DNA from: Candidatus Nanopelagicales bacterium
GTDB lineage: Bacteria; Actinomycetota; Actinomycetes; S36-B12
Assembly (NCBI GenBank): GCA_030827125.1
Contig: JAURFD010000002.1
Coordinates: 186,001-250,000, forward strand
Direction of reading: 5' to 3'
Length of the DNA stretch: 64,000 bases
Part shown: positions 8,193 through 17,708 of the stretch, in pieces
Position numbering within the stretch: the first letter of the stretch is position 1
How the letters are laid out: each line of letters starts with the position of its first letter
Notes under the pieces: generated by a model
The model's database searches: none
What the model was told of the DNA's origin: nothing
What the model saw: the letters and a program-made list of their open reading frames with translations, nothing else
Made by a program: the position numbers and the translations under genes

Positions 8193-9617
8193 CTAAGCGC
8201 GCAGCTCGTCTGCGAGTTCGGCGAAGTGGCCCACGAGCAGGTCCATATCGGCCGGCGTGTGCGCAAGCGAGACCAACCACTGCTCGTCGAGTCCGGGTGG
8301 CGTAAGGACGCCACGGTTGACGCCCCACAGCCAACTGAGTTCGGCGATGCCGAAGTCGGTGCGCTTGTAGTCGCGGTAGTTGCGCACCGGTGCCGGTGAC
8401 CAGGTGATCGCACCCTTGACGCCGAAGCCCACGGTGTGGGCAGGCAGCTCATGACGCGCGATGATGTCATCGGCCGCGGCCAGCGCACCATCGTTGACCG
8501 CTTCTGCCATAGCCAGCGCCTCCACGGTGCACACCTCGTCGACCGCGGCCGCGGCGGCCATGACCAGCGGGTTGCCGTTGTAGGTGCCGAAGTGCGGCAT
8601 GCGCCAATCGGAGATCGTGTCCATGACCTCCTTGCGCCCGCCGAAGGCCGCGAGAGGAAGCCCGCCACCGATGCTCTTGGCCAGCGAGACAAGATCGGGC
8701 GTGACCCCGAGGCGCTGCGCGGCACCGGCGTAGCCGGCGGTCAAACCGGTCTTGACCTCATCGAAGACCAGCAGGACGCCGTGCTCGTCGCACAGCGCCC
8801 GGACACCCGCGAGGTAGCCCTCGTCCGGCACGACGATGCCGATGTTCTCCAACACCGGCTCCATGACGACCGCGGCGATCTCCTTGCCGTGATCGGCGAG
8901 GATCTCTCCCAGGCGGTTCAGGTTGTTGTAGGGGACGACGTAGACGGTCCCGGGCTCCACCTCGAACGGCGTCACCGGGATTGGCGCGTCCTCCGGACCG
9001 GCCTCGGCGACCTCGGGCTTCACCGAGACCGACAGGCCGTCGTATCCCCCGTGATATCCACCCTCGATCTTGATGATCGCTTTGCGTCCGGTGTACGCGC
9101 GGGCTGCGCGAACGGCGTACATGTCGGCCTCGGTCCCGGAGTTGGCAAAGCGCACCTGGTCCAGTCCGAAGCGTCGCTGGAAGCGCTCCGCCACCTCAGT
9201 GGCCGACGGAGACGGCGTGACAAAGAGCGTGCCGCGCTGCAGCACCTCCATGACAGCGGCAACGACCTCGGGGTTCAGGTGACCCACGAGCATCGCCCCG
9301 AAGCCCATCGACAGATCCAGAAGTTGACGGCCGTCCACATCGGTGAGCCAGGCGCCCTTGGCCGACTCGATCGCGATCGGGTACGGGTCCCAGTACTGGA
9401 ACGACGAGGGCACTCCCAGCGGGAGCGGATTGAGCGCTCGCTGATGATGCGCCGCCGACCCAGGAGTCTGCGCAGTGAAACGTTCCCACTCGGCGGCGAG
9501 GAGACTTTGGACGCGGCCCTCGTCCAGCGGGGTGAACTCTGTCGGCAGATGCCGCCAGGTGGCCGGATCGTGATCCGGCCAGGTGATCGTGTTGGGGGTC
9601 GCGCTTTGGATGGTCAT
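8193..9617 (-). CDS. Class III aminotransferase, HemL-like (glutamate-1-semialdehyde aminomutase family)
   Basis: 474 residues from ATG 9617, preceded by GGGGAGG. A PLP-dependent fold-type I enzyme: QVRFANSGTEADMYAVRAAR, LVFDEVKTG and the PLP lysine in LVSLAKSIGGGLP (about K314), then MPHFGTYNGNPL. These match glutamate-1-semialdehyde 2,1-aminomutase-like proteins. It has an N-terminal extension of roughly 60 residues compared with canonical HemL, and no other haem genes are adjacent, so a different amino substrate is possible. It stands as a single gene, divergent from the glycerophosphodiesterase. Confidence 0.75.
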   Translation of the reverse strand: MTIQSATPNTITWPDHDPATWRHLPTEFTPLDEGRVQSLLAAEWERFTAQTPGSAAHHQRALNPLPLGVPSSFQYWDPYPIAIESAKGAWLTDVDGRQLLDLSMGFGAMLVGHLNPEVVAAVMEVLQRGTLFVTPSPSATEVAERFQRRFGLDQVRFANSGTEADMYAVRAARAYTGRKAIIKIEGGYHGGYDGLSVSVKPEVAEAGPEDAPIPVTPFEVEPGTVYVVPYNNLNRLGEILADHGKEIAAVVMEPVLENIGIVVPDEGYLAGVRALCDEHGVLLVFDEVKTGLTAGYAGAAQRLGVTPDLVSLAKSIGGGLPLAAFGGRKEVMDTISDWRMPHFGTYNGNPLVMAAAAAVDEVCTVEALAMAEAVNDGALAAADDIIARHELPAHTVGFGVKGAITWSPAPVRNYRDYKRTDFGIAELSWLWGVNRGVLTPPGLDEQWLVSLAHTPADMDLLVGHFAELADELRA

Positions 9618-9669
9618 ATCGCCTCCCCGGCGTGTTGGGACCCTTGGCGTGATCCTAGACAATCAACCC

Positions 9670-10482
9670 ATGACTGCAGGCCCCGACTGGCCAGACGACC
9701 CCCTTCGTGTGTCTTCCCCTGGGTCGCCGCACACCTTTCGCGCCTATGCGCACCGGGGCGGGGCCGCCGAAAACCCCGAGAACTCCCCCGCCGCCTTCGC
9801 CCACGCCGTAGCCCTCGGCTACACCCACCTCGAGACCGATATCCGCCCCAGCCGCGACGGCGTGGCGGTCCTGCACCACGATTCCCGCCTCGATCGCACC
9901 ACCGACGGCACCGGCCCCGTGCGCGGTCAGACGTGGGCCAACCTCTCCATCCTCCGGTTATCGGACGGATCGGCTCTCCTGCGCCTCGAGGAGCTCTTGG
10001 AGTCGCACCCACACACCTTCATCAATGTCGACGTCAAGGAGCCCGGATCCGTCCCGGCCACCGTGGCTGCCATAGCCCGCTGCCGCGCGTGGAGCCGTGT
10101 GTGTCTCACGTCGTTCTCCGGACGTCGCCTCGCCCGAGCACGACGCTTGGCATCCCCCGGCACTGAGAGTGCCGCCCATCCGGGTGAGGTGCTGGCGCTG
10201 CGCGCGGCGCTGCCCTGGCCACGTCGACCCATGCGCCTCCAGGTCCCTCCCACACTCCTGGGCCGACGCCTCATCGACGCAGAGTTCATCGAGCGGGCCC
10301 ACGCTCGTGGGTACGCCGTCGACGTGTGGACCATTGATGACCGCACGAAGATGGAGGCTCTCATCGACGCCGGAGTCGACGGCATCATGACCGACCGTCC
10401 CACCCTCCTGCGCGAGGTCCTGCTGGTGCGAGGACGCTGGCCCGAATCACCGGATACACCGGATTCGAACACCTGTTCCTAA
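9670..10482 (+). CDS. Glycerophosphodiester phosphodiesterase
   Basis: 270 residues. It cleaves glycerophosphodiesters to glycerol-3-phosphate and an alcohol. It has the GDPD TIM-barrel signatures AHRGGAAENPENSPAAF, HLETDIRPSRDG and VLHHDSRLDRTTDG, then INVDVKEP and VDVWTIDD near the end. There is no signal peptide from the ATG chosen, so it appears cytoplasmic. In-frame sequence before 9670 overlaps the divergent aminotransferase start and is not needed. It precedes rbpA, an order I recall from Streptomyces. Confidence 0.88.
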   Translation: MTAGPDWPDDPLRVSSPGSPHTFRAYAHRGGAAENPENSPAAFAHAVALGYTHLETDIRPSRDGVAVLHHDSRLDRTTDGTGPVRGQTWANLSILRLSDGSALLRLEELLESHPHTFINVDVKEPGSVPATVAAIARCRAWSRVCLTSFSGRRLARARRLASPGTESAAHPGEVLALRAALPWPRRPMRLQVPPTLLGRRLIDAEFIERAHARGYAVDVWTIDDRTKMEALIDAGVDGIMTDRPTLLREVLLVRGRWPESPDTPDSNTCS

Positions 10483-10501
10483 GGGTATTCCCAGGAACCG
10501 G

Positions 10502-10528
10502 GGGAAGCCTGGCTGCGTCAACACCGTT
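10502..10528 (+). promoter_or_regulatory. Possible SigR/SigH-type promoter for rbpA
   Basis: GGGAAG (10502-10507), an 18-base spacer and GTT (10526-10528) resemble the thiol-stress sigma factor consensus GGGAAT-N18-GTT with one mismatch. rbpA is a known SigR target in Streptomyces, which makes the match worth noting. Confidence 0.35.
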
Positions 10529-10615
10529 GATAGCCACAGGACCAACGTCCGGTCAGGCGCGGCATTGATCGTCCGATACCCGCCAACAGCACCGGGCGTC
10601 GAACAGGAGGTTGGC

Positions 10616-10960
10616 ATGTCTGAGGGTTCACTGCGCGGTTCGCGCCTCGGCACGTTGAGCTACGAGAACGACGATCGCGTCGTCCCTGCTGAGCGGCTGC
10701 TGGTCAGTTACGAGTGTCCACGCGGACACGCCACGACTGTCCCCTTCTCCGCCGACGCTGACGAGATTCCTGTCCTGTGGGAGTGCCGCTGCGGTGCGGA
10801 GGCACTGCGGGTCGACCATGAGCGGCCCGAGGACAAGCCCACCCGCCCCGCACGCACGCACTGGGACATGCTGCTCGAGCGCCGGACGATTCGGGATCTG
10901 GAGGAGCTCCTCGACGAGCGCCTCGCCCTGCTTCGCGCATCACAGCGCAAGAGCGCCTAA
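10616..10960 (+). CDS. rbpA: RNA polymerase-binding protein RbpA
   Basis: 114 residues, normal for the family. It binds RNA polymerase and the primary sigma factor and stabilises the open complex; it is restricted to actinobacteria. The RbpA core is visible as YECPRGHATTVPFSADAD, WECRCG and the sigma-interacting C-terminus (THWDMLLERRTIRDLEELLD). Cys/His residues of the core zinc-site region are present. The ATG has a textbook AGGAGG box 5 bases upstream (10605-10610). The gene is followed by the convergent fxsA. Confidence 0.97.
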   Translation: MSEGSLRGSRLGTLSYENDDRVVPAERLLVSYECPRGHATTVPFSADADEIPVLWECRCGAEALRVDHERPEDKPTRPARTHWDMLLERRTIRDLEELLDERLALLRASQRKSA

Positions 10961-10985
10961 TTCCCCCGGCGCCACTACGGCGTCA

Positions 10986-11456
10986 TCAGTTCATTGGCCC
11001 CATCGGTCCCATCGGATCGGTGGGGCCTGCTGATGGGGGCGGCATGCGACGTGCTGCCCGCTCAATTCGCTGGGCAATCCGAGACCGCACCGGTGGCAGC
11101 CACAGCACCAGCCCAAGCGCCGTTGTGAGGAACCCTGGCACGGCGATGAGCAAACCTGCGGGAACGATGAGGAGCGTTTGTGCCGGCGGCGCCAGCGGCC
11201 GTTGCGGTGCGCCGCCCTCGATCATGAGGAGTTGCTCGCCGTCGGGCGCCCGGAGGCTCGACATCGCCACCCCGAATGATCGTCCCGTCGCGCCGAGTGC
11301 GTAGCGCATCAGACCCAGCCCCAGCACGATGAAGACCACAATGAGGACGAATACCCACCACCAGCCGATGAACGAGGCGAGCACCGCGGCAATGGCGACC
11401 TCGACGATCGGGTAGGCGAGGATCGCGAGGCAGCCCCATCCGCCGCGACCGGTCAT
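10986..11456 (-). CDS. fxsA: FxsA-family membrane protein
   Basis: 156 residues from an ATG that overlaps the stop of the mannosyltransferase gene by ATGA. It shows the FxsA pattern: hydrophobic segments at about residues 5-60, [14 protein letters not shown]-like linker, then two more hydrophobic segments ([32 protein letters not shown]). The tail is Met/Pro/Gly-rich ([10 protein letters not shown]). FxsA in E. coli relieves phage exclusion; the actinobacterial role is unknown. Coupling to the polyprenol mannosyltransferase suggests a membrane function. Confidence 0.85.
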   Translation of the reverse strand: MTGRGGWGCLAILAYPIVEVAIAAVLASFIGWWWVFVLIVVFIVLGLGLMRYALGATGRSFGVAMSSLRAPDGEQLLMIEGGAPQRPLAPPAQTLLIVPAGLLIAVPGFLTTALGLVLWLPPVRSRIAQRIERAARRMPPPSAGPTDPMGPMGPMN

Positions 11457-12211
11457 GCCCTCGCCCAGCGTTGACGCAGGCGTCGTCCGCCGGTGCGAAG
11501 TTGCCTGGTGCGTTCGATTGCGCCCCACTCCCCCACTTTGGTGAGCGCTTCGATGACGATGCCGCGGTGCATCTTGGAGGATCCGATTTCGCGTTCCACG
11601 AATGTAATGGGCACCTCGACGACCGTGAACCCACGCTGAAGTGCCCGCCACAGCAGATCGATCTGGAAGCAGTAGCCGTTGGACGTCACCGTGTCGAGTT
11701 CTAGCGCGCGTAGGACATCGGCGCGGTACGCGCGAAAGCCTCCTGTGGCGTCACGGGTGGGGATCCCCAGCGCGATCCGCGTGTAGAGACTGCCGCCTCG
11801 GGACAGAACCTTGCGGCTCGTGGGCCAATTGACGACGGATCCACCCGGCACCCAGCGCGATCCCAGCGCGACGTCGGCACCGGCGTCCAGTGCTGATAGC
11901 AGGCGCGGCAGATCCTCGGGGCGGTGGGAACCGTCGGCGTCCATCTCCACGAGAACGTCGTATCCGCGGCTCAGACCCCACGCAAAACCCGCGAGGTAGG
12001 CCGCACCAAGTCCGGCCTTGCCGGGGCGGTGCAGGACCGCAATGTGATCGTCAGCCGCCGCCATCTCATCGGCGAGTGCCCCGGTGCCATCCGGGCTGTT
12101 GTCATCGGCCACGAGCACATGCGCGTCGGGCACCGCAGACCGCAGCCGTTGAACGATCCCCGGCAGGCTGCCGGACTCGTTGTAGGTGGGGATGATGACC
12201 AGGACGGACAT
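11453..12211 (-). CDS. Polyprenol monophosphomannose synthase (GT2)
   Basis: 252 residues, length of the Dpm1/Ppm1 catalytic domain. It transfers mannose from GDP-mannose to polyprenyl phosphate, giving the donor for lipoglycan and protein mannosylation. Motifs: [43 protein letters not shown] (DXD), [11 protein letters not shown], then [10 protein letters not shown] and [11 protein letters not shown]. There are no transmembrane segments. In M. tuberculosis this domain is fused to an Lnt-like domain; here lnt is a separate upstream gene on the same strand (52-base gap). Confidence 0.93.
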   Translation of the reverse strand: MSVLVIIPTYNESGSLPGIVQRLRSAVPDAHVLVADDNSPDGTGALADEMAAADDHIAVLHRPGKAGLGAAYLAGFAWGLSRGYDVLVEMDADGSHRPEDLPRLLSALDAGADVALGSRWVPGGSVVNWPTSRKVLSRGGSLYTRIALGIPTRDATGGFRAYRADVLRALELDTVTSNGYCFQIDLLWRALQRGFTVVEVPITFVEREIGSSKMHRGIVIEALTKVGEWGAIERTRQLRTGGRRLRQRWARA

Positions 12212-12217
12212 GTGATG

Positions 12218-12223
12218 AGCCTA
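12218..12223 (-). promoter_or_regulatory. TAGGCT -10 box, six bases before the mannosyltransferase ATG
   Basis: Minus-strand TAGGCT followed by CATCAC and the ATG at 12211; a transcript from it would begin at or next to the start codon. Confidence 0.5.
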
Positions 12224-12263
12224 GGTGGTGACATTCCTCGCGTTGACAGCGGCGGCGGATGGC

Positions 12264-13814
12264 CTACGCGGGGCTGGGCGGATGCTCCGCGGAGATCGGC
12301 GCTTCTAATCGCGCGCCATCCTCGTCGGGGCGTCGACGGAAGGTGAAGCCAACCGCGATAGCCGCGCCGATTGTGCAGAGCCACTCGGGCCATGCCCCGA
12401 GCCAATCGGCGAGGGTGCGACTGTCGCGCAGCGGCACCTCCACGACGATCGACCCGGTTTGGCCCTCGGGGATCTCGCCGAGAATGGCGCCGTCCGGTGC
12501 AATCACCGCGCTGATGCCCGAAGTGGCCGCCACAAGGACCGTGCGACCGTGCTCGACGGCACGCAGACGAGACATCGTCGCCTGCTGCTCGGGCTGGCCG
12601 AGTCCGGCGTAGGTCGCATTGTTGGTTTGCACCACGATGGCGCGCCCCCCGGCCACGACCGCGTCTCGGACAACCTCGTCGTACGCCACCTCGAAACAGA
12701 TCACGTCACCGACGCGCACATCGCCCACGTCAAGAACGCCGGGAATCGCACCGCCCATGAAGTCGCGCGGCACCCGGTCGAATCGACCGATGAGGGATGC
12801 AAGCACGGAGCGCAGGGGAACGTACTCGCCGAAGGGAACGGGTTTGCGCTTGATGTACATGTCCTGGGGTCCGTCGCCGGTCCACACGATGCCCACGTTG
12901 GCTGCCATGGAGGGATCACCAGGTGCGTCGATGACGGCGCCAATCAGGATGGGTGCATTGATGGCACGGGCCGTTGCGGTCAGTGTCGCCGCGACATCCG
13001 GGCTCGTGTACGGGTCGATATCTACGGCGTTCTCCGGCCAGATGACCGCCTGCGGAGCGGGCACCTGGCCCTTGCCCACCGCGTCCGCGAGGTCGAGGGT
13101 CTCGCGCACATGTCGGTCGAGCACGGCCCGTCGTTCGTCGCTCTGCCCGAGTCCGACGGTCGGCACTCCACCCTGGACGACGGCGACAATGGCGGTCGGA
13201 GGCTGCCCTTCGCCCACAGCCGGGCGCGGGATGAGCAGCCCGGCCAGAGCCACGATGAGCAGCCCGCCGAGTGCGGCGACCATCCACTCCATGCGTCGCC
13301 GAAGGAACGCGAGCAGGCCGTAGGCGAGCAGACCTCCCGCCAAAGCCGTCGCGAAGGTGACGGCCGGGGCACCCGCCACCGCCGCCCACGGGGTCAACGT
13401 GGTCGCTGTCTGCCCGAACGCGAGCCGTCCCCAGGGGAATCCACCGATGGGAATCCGATCGCGGAGCGCCTCTTGAGCGACCCACAGCATGGCGAACCAC
13501 AGTGGCCACCAGGGCAATCGCGACGTGCGCGCCTGCGCCCAGGCCATCAGGGCCATCCAGGTGGCGCACACACCGACGAGGGCGAGCCAGGCATCGACTC
13601 CGATCAGACTCATCCAGCGGATGAGAAGGGCGAAGGTAGTCGCTCCCTGCAGCGCGCCGACCACTGCCGCTTGTCGCCCCGGAGCATGGTGCACCGCCAG
13701 GGCAAAGAGGGCTACCGCGATAGGCGCGAGGAGTGAGGCGCCGACCGGCGGAAAGGCAAGCGACAGCAGTATCCCGGACACCAGGGCGAGGAGTGCGCGC
13801 CATCCGAAGGTCAC
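12264..13814 (-). CDS. lnt: Apolipoprotein N-acyltransferase
   Basis: 516 residues, full length. It N-acylates the lipid-modified cysteine of lipoproteins at the membrane. About seven hydrophobic segments occupy residues 5-195, followed by the nitrilase-like domain with the catalytic triad visible: E261 in VIWPENAVD, K322 in YIKRKPVPFGEYVP and C373 in GDVICFEVAYDE. A final hydrophobic segment lies near the C-terminus. It starts with GTG, overlapping the stop of the amidohydrolase gene by GTGA. It is first in a row with the polyprenol mannosyltransferase downstream. Confidence 0.93.
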   Translation of the reverse strand: MTFGWRALLALVSGILLSLAFPPVGASLLAPIAVALFALAVHHAPGRQAAVVGALQGATTFALLIRWMSLIGVDAWLALVGVCATWMALMAWAQARTSRLPWWPLWFAMLWVAQEALRDRIPIGGFPWGRLAFGQTATTLTPWAAVAGAPAVTFATALAGGLLAYGLLAFLRRRMEWMVAALGGLLIVALAGLLIPRPAVGEGQPPTAIVAVVQGGVPTVGLGQSDERRAVLDRHVRETLDLADAVGKGQVPAPQAVIWPENAVDIDPYTSPDVAATLTATARAINAPILIGAVIDAPGDPSMAANVGIVWTGDGPQDMYIKRKPVPFGEYVPLRSVLASLIGRFDRVPRDFMGGAIPGVLDVGDVRVGDVICFEVAYDEVVRDAVVAGGRAIVVQTNNATYAGLGQPEQQATMSRLRAVEHGRTVLVAATSGISAVIAPDGAILGEIPEGQTGSIVVEVPLRDSRTLADWLGAWPEWLCTIGAAIAVGFTFRRRPDEDGARLEAPISAEHPPSPA

Positions 13815-15409
13815 GGGAGTGCACCGGAGTCATAGATCGTCACACCCGCGCGCACGGTGCGCCAACACTCGGGTCGACCTGCGTCAAGGTCCGGAAGCGG
13901 GGGCGTGCCCGAACGCGGGTCCGTGCTCCAAGCGGCGACGCGACCATCCGGGCGCTGGATGGTCAGCGGCCCTGGAGCCCACACGGTATAGGTCGCCGGG
14001 GCATCAACGGCAATGACTCCCGGCTCGGTGGCCTGCTGTCCTGCCGCACGCCGCCCGCCCCGTGTGTGGGCGGCGAATGCCGCACGAGCGCTGATGCCCT
14101 GCCCCGGGGTCCGGTGATGAACCGCTGCGGCCACGCCGCCCCACGGATCGAGCGGAGTGACCGGGGCGTCGGAGCCGAAAGCGAGAACTACACCGTCGGC
14201 TGCCGCCGCCGCAAAGTCGTTCATCGGTGCAGCCCGCTGTGGCCCCAGGCGTTGCGCATACATGCGATCGAGACCGCCCCAGGCAGCATCGAAGGCGGGC
14301 TGCATGCTCGCGACGACTCCAAGTCGGGCCAGAACCCCTCGATGTCGGGCGTCGAGCATCTCGACATGTTCGAGTCGGTGGCCGGCTCGACGAATGGCCT
14401 CGGCTCCGAGGGTGCGCTCCACGCGCTCCAGCGCCTCAACGACGATGTCCGCGGCGCGGTCGCCGATGACGTGAAATCCCGCCGGCAGACCCATCTGGGT
14501 GGCCGAGGCGAGATGGTGGGTCGCTTCATTGACGTCGATGTATTCCGCACCGGTGGTGACGCCGTCATCGGCGTAGACCTCTCGAAGGCACGCGGTGCGC
14601 GAACCGATCGCGCCATCGACGGAGAGGTCACCGGCAGCCGCATAGGCCCCGAGTTCCTGAGCGTAAACGTGCGCTCCGAGTTCGCCCCAGAACCCAACCA
14701 CCTCGGGCAGATCCGGCTCCCGGCCCAGCGCGAGGGCGCCGCGCAGGTCATCAGCGTCACTGATGACCGGGCCACCCATCTCGTGCACGCTTGCGATACC
14801 GGCAGCAGCGGCCCGGTGAAGGGCCGCCCGCTGCGCGGCCTCGCGGTGCTCAGCGCTCACCTGGGACAGAGCGCGCATGCGGACCTGGTCGTGAGCCTCC
14901 TGCGTCAGCGGGCCCTCGGGATCGAAGCCCACGGCGTGCTCGATATCGCCGCAGGAGCGGACGAGGGACGTGTTCACCAACGCCGAATGCACATCGACCC
15001 TGGTGAGATAGAGGGGCGTGTCCCCCGCAACAGCGTCGAGTTCCGCTCGCGACGGTACCCGACCATTCGACCAGGTGGTCTCGTCCCACCCGTGGCCCAA
15101 CACGATGCGGTCGGGGTGTCGGCGTACCTGATCGCCCAACCGACGGAGGAGCTCGTCGGCATCGGCCACGTCACTCACGTCGACACCGGTGAGGTTCAAG
15201 CCGGTGGCCGTCAGGTGCACGTGGGCGTCGACAAACGCCGGCGCGACCAACGCACCCTGCAGGTCAACGATCTGGGCATCCTCGGCATAGGCCATGGCTG
15301 CGGTGTCATCACCGAGCCAGACGAATCGTCCCTCGGCGATGAGTGCCGACGTCGCGAAGGGTGACTGCGCGCTGTACAAGTGACCTCCGCGCAGCAAGAG
15401 GGGCTTCAC
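13811..15409 (-). CDS. Amidohydrolase family 3 protein (YtcJ-like)
   Basis: 532 residues of the metal-dependent amidohydrolase superfamily. The N-terminal metal motif is VAPAFVDAHVHLTATG; downstream ligands are likely in GLPAGFHVIGDRA and RLEHVEMLD, with the aspartate in AFGSDAPVTPLDPW. This group includes putative amidase/hydrolases without a firm substrate. The gene overlaps its upstream neighbour (acyl-CoA dehydrogenase) and lnt by 4 bases each, so it is embedded in a translationally coupled operon. Confidence 0.87.
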   Translation of the reverse strand: MKPLLLRGGHLYSAQSPFATSALIAEGRFVWLGDDTAAMAYAEDAQIVDLQGALVAPAFVDAHVHLTATGLNLTGVDVSDVADADELLRRLGDQVRRHPDRIVLGHGWDETTWSNGRVPSRAELDAVAGDTPLYLTRVDVHSALVNTSLVRSCGDIEHAVGFDPEGPLTQEAHDQVRMRALSQVSAEHREAAQRAALHRAAAAGIASVHEMGGPVISDADDLRGALALGREPDLPEVVGFWGELGAHVYAQELGAYAAAGDLSVDGAIGSRTACLREVYADDGVTTGAEYIDVNEATHHLASATQMGLPAGFHVIGDRAADIVVEALERVERTLGAEAIRRAGHRLEHVEMLDARHRGVLARLGVVASMQPAFDAAWGGLDRMYAQRLGPQRAAPMNDFAAAAADGVVLAFGSDAPVTPLDPWGGVAAAVHHRTPGQGISARAAFAAHTRGGRRAAGQQATEPGVIAVDAPATYTVWAPGPLTIQRPDGRVAAWSTDPRSGTPPLPDLDAGRPECWRTVRAGVTIYDSGALP

Positions 15410-16557
15410 GGCCGGTGTCCCCCGGACGTGAGAGCCCGCCCGATCACGAGGCGCTGCACCTGGTTGGTCCCTTCCACGATCTGTAGGACCTTCGCCTCGC
15501 GGAAGTATCGCTCCACGGGGAAGTCCCTCGTGTATCCGTAGCCTCCGTGGATTTGCAGCGCATCCGTCGCCACCGCCATCGCGGCGTCGGTCGCGAAGAG
15601 TTTGGCCATCGCCGCCTGGGTCGAGAACGGTGATCCCGCATCGCGTAGACGGGCTGCCTCGCGATACAGCGCACGGGCGGCGGCAATCTGCGTTGCCATG
15701 TCGGCGAGCATGAAGGAAATGCCCTGGAAGTCCCCGATGGGACGACCGAACTGTTGCCGCTGGTTGGCGTATTCGGTGGCGGCATCTAGGCAGGCCTGCG
15801 CAAGTCCCACCGCGCAGGCGGCGATTCCGAGCCGACCGGCATCCAGAGCGCTCAGGGCGATGGGGAATCCCCCACCCTCCGCGCCGACCCGATGGGTGAC
15901 GGGCACTCGGACGCCATCAAGGCGGACCTGGGCCGTCCGACTCGCCTTGGCGCCCATCTTGCGCTCTGGCTCACCAAAGGACAGTCCTGCTGCATCTGCC
16001 GGCACCAACAAACACGTGATGCCATGGTGACCATCATCGGAGGTGCGGGTCATGACGGTGTAGAAGTCCGCGACGCCCCCGTGGGTGATCCAGGCCTTCG
16101 TGCCCGTGATGACGTAGTCGTCGCCGTCGCGCACGGCCCGCGTCACCAGAGCGGCGGCATCTGAACCGGACTGGGGTTCGGACAGGCAGTAGGCGCCGAG
16201 ACTTTCGCCATCCAGCATCCAGGGCAACCACCGATCGCGTTGCTCGGGAGTGCCGGATGTGGCCATGGGGAAGATCGACAGCGCGTGAACACTGGCGCTG
16301 ATGCCGACCGCCAACCAGCGACGCGAGAGTTCCTCGAGAACGGTGAGGTAGGCCTCGTACGACTGCTCGCCCCCGCCGTACTCCTCGGGATAGGGCAACG
16401 ACAGCAGGCCCGCACGACCGAGAGTGCGCAGGAGTGCGCGGGGGAACTCACCCGCCTCCTCATACTCCGCGGCGACGGGAGCGAGTTCGGCATCAGCGAT
16501 CTGCTCGGTGAGATCGAGCAGGGCCTTCGTCTCCGGCGCCTCGAGGACACCGGTCAT
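15406..16557 (-). CDS. Acyl-CoA dehydrogenase
   Basis: 383 residues, standard length. A FAD-dependent alpha,beta-desaturase of acyl-CoA thioesters. It shows AYCLSEPQSGSDAAAL (FAD/substrate binding), GTKAWITHGG, RQQFGRPIGDFQGISFMLAD and IHGGYGYTRDFPVERYFREAK; the candidate catalytic glutamate is in IVEGTNQVQRLVIGR. Chain-length specificity cannot be told. It overlaps the peptidase gene upstream (ATGA) and the amidohydrolase gene downstream (GTGA). Confidence 0.92.
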   Translation of the reverse strand: MTGVLEAPETKALLDLTEQIADAELAPVAAEYEEAGEFPRALLRTLGRAGLLSLPYPEEYGGGEQSYEAYLTVLEELSRRWLAVGISASVHALSIFPMATSGTPEQRDRWLPWMLDGESLGAYCLSEPQSGSDAAALVTRAVRDGDDYVITGTKAWITHGGVADFYTVMTRTSDDGHHGITCLLVPADAAGLSFGEPERKMGAKASRTAQVRLDGVRVPVTHRVGAEGGGFPIALSALDAGRLGIAACAVGLAQACLDAATEYANQRQQFGRPIGDFQGISFMLADMATQIAAARALYREAARLRDAGSPFSTQAAMAKLFATDAAMAVATDALQIHGGYGYTRDFPVERYFREAKVLQIVEGTNQVQRLVIGRALTSGGHRP

Positions 16558-17654
16558 GCGACCACCACGAGTTCACGGGGACGATGGTTCAGCACGATCG
16601 CCGCATCCTCACCACAGGCGACAATATCTTCGATGCGCGCCCCAAAACGACCGTCGACGTAGAAGCCGGGCTCGATGCTGAACACCATGCCTGTTTCGAG
16701 TGGCATCGCATTGCCCTCGACGATGTAGGGCTCTTCATGGGTATCCAAGCCGATGCCGTGTCCGAGGCGATGGATGAACAAATCCCCGAGACCCGCCTCG
16801 ACGAGAACCGCCCGGGCTGTCGCGTCTAGGTCCTCGCACGTGATCCCCGGACGAACCGCCCCCGATGCCGCCGCCTGAGCGCGTTGCAGCACCGCGTACG
16901 CCGCGAGGAACTCAGGATCCGGATCCCCCAGGGCGTAGGTGCGCGTTTCGTCGCTGCAATAACCATCGGGCATCGTGCCGCCGATATCCACCACGATGGA
17001 GTCACCCGGCTGCAAACGTCGCTCGCTCACCTCGTGATGGGGACTCGCGGCGTTGGGGCCTGAGGCCACGATGACAAAGTCGACCCGAGCATGGCCCTCG
17101 CCGATGATCAACTCGGCGATATCCCGGCCCACCTCGCGTTCAGTGCGCCCAGGACGCAGTAGACCGGCAACCTGCTCGTGCACGCGATCAATCGCCGCCC
17201 CGGCCGCGGCGAGCGACGCGATCTCAGAGGGTGACTTGCGCATGCGCAGCGGCCCGAGGGCCGGCGAGGCGAGCTCCTGACGCACACCCGGCATGGCATC
17301 GCGAAGCCGGATGACCTGTCGGGCGGTCATGTGCTCATCGACACCCACCCGGGTCACTCCGGACAACAGCGACGCCACGACCGCGTACGGGTCCTCGGTC
17401 TCCCGCCACGGCGCGATGGTGACGCCGGCCCGGCCGGCGCCGCTCTCCAGGGCTGCGGCCCGTTCAAGAGCCGGCACGACCAGGGTCGGCTCCCCTACGG
17501 CGGGAACAACCAGGCATGTGAGGCGTTCCAGCGGAACGGCCTCATAGCCGGCGACGTAGCGCAGATCAGGACCGGGTGAGATGAGCAACGCCTGCAGGCC
17601 TACGGCCTCGGCGCGTTGGGCGGCCTCCTTGAGGCGGCGCGAGAGGTCTTCCAC
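16554..17654 (-). CDS. M24-family aminopeptidase (Xaa-Pro peptidase type)
   Basis: 366 residues from GTG 17654; the open frame runs further upstream but only into the divergent exonuclease gene. The creatinase N-domain comes first (LLISPGPDLRYVAGYEAVPL), then the pita-bread fold with the five dinuclear-metal ligands: VVDIGGTMPDG, CSDETRTYALG, HRLGHGIGLDTHEEPYI, FSIEPGFYVDG and ARIEDIVA. It should remove N-terminal residues before proline or cleave dipeptides. First gene of the coupled minus-strand operon leading to lnt. Confidence 0.88.
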   Translation of the reverse strand: MEDLSRRLKEAAQRAEAVGLQALLISPGPDLRYVAGYEAVPLERLTCLVVPAVGEPTLVVPALERAAALESGAGRAGVTIAPWRETEDPYAVVASLLSGVTRVGVDEHMTARQVIRLRDAMPGVRQELASPALGPLRMRKSPSEIASLAAAGAAIDRVHEQVAGLLRPGRTEREVGRDIAELIIGEGHARVDFVIVASGPNAASPHHEVSERRLQPGDSIVVDIGGTMPDGYCSDETRTYALGDPDPEFLAAYAVLQRAQAAASGAVRPGITCEDLDATARAVLVEAGLGDLFIHRLGHGIGLDTHEEPYIVEGNAMPLETGMVFSIEPGFYVDGRFGARIEDIVACGEDAAIVLNHRPRELVVVA

Positions 17655-17708
17655 CCCGCCACGGTACCCCCGAGACCAGCCTCCTCGCCTGCGCGGGACG
17701 ATGAGCAG

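Noticed and set aside
8436-10166. 576-residue plus-strand frame across the aminotransferase and phosphodiesterase genes
   Set aside because: It is antisense to one real gene and out of frame with another; no coherent protein features.
12459-13736. 425-residue plus-strand frame opposite lnt
   Set aside because: Antisense of lnt, which has its full catalytic triad on the other strand.
13733-15364. 543-residue plus-strand open frame opposite the amidohydrolase
   Set aside because: Antisense shadow; the minus strand has clear metal-binding motifs and 4-base overlaps with its neighbours.
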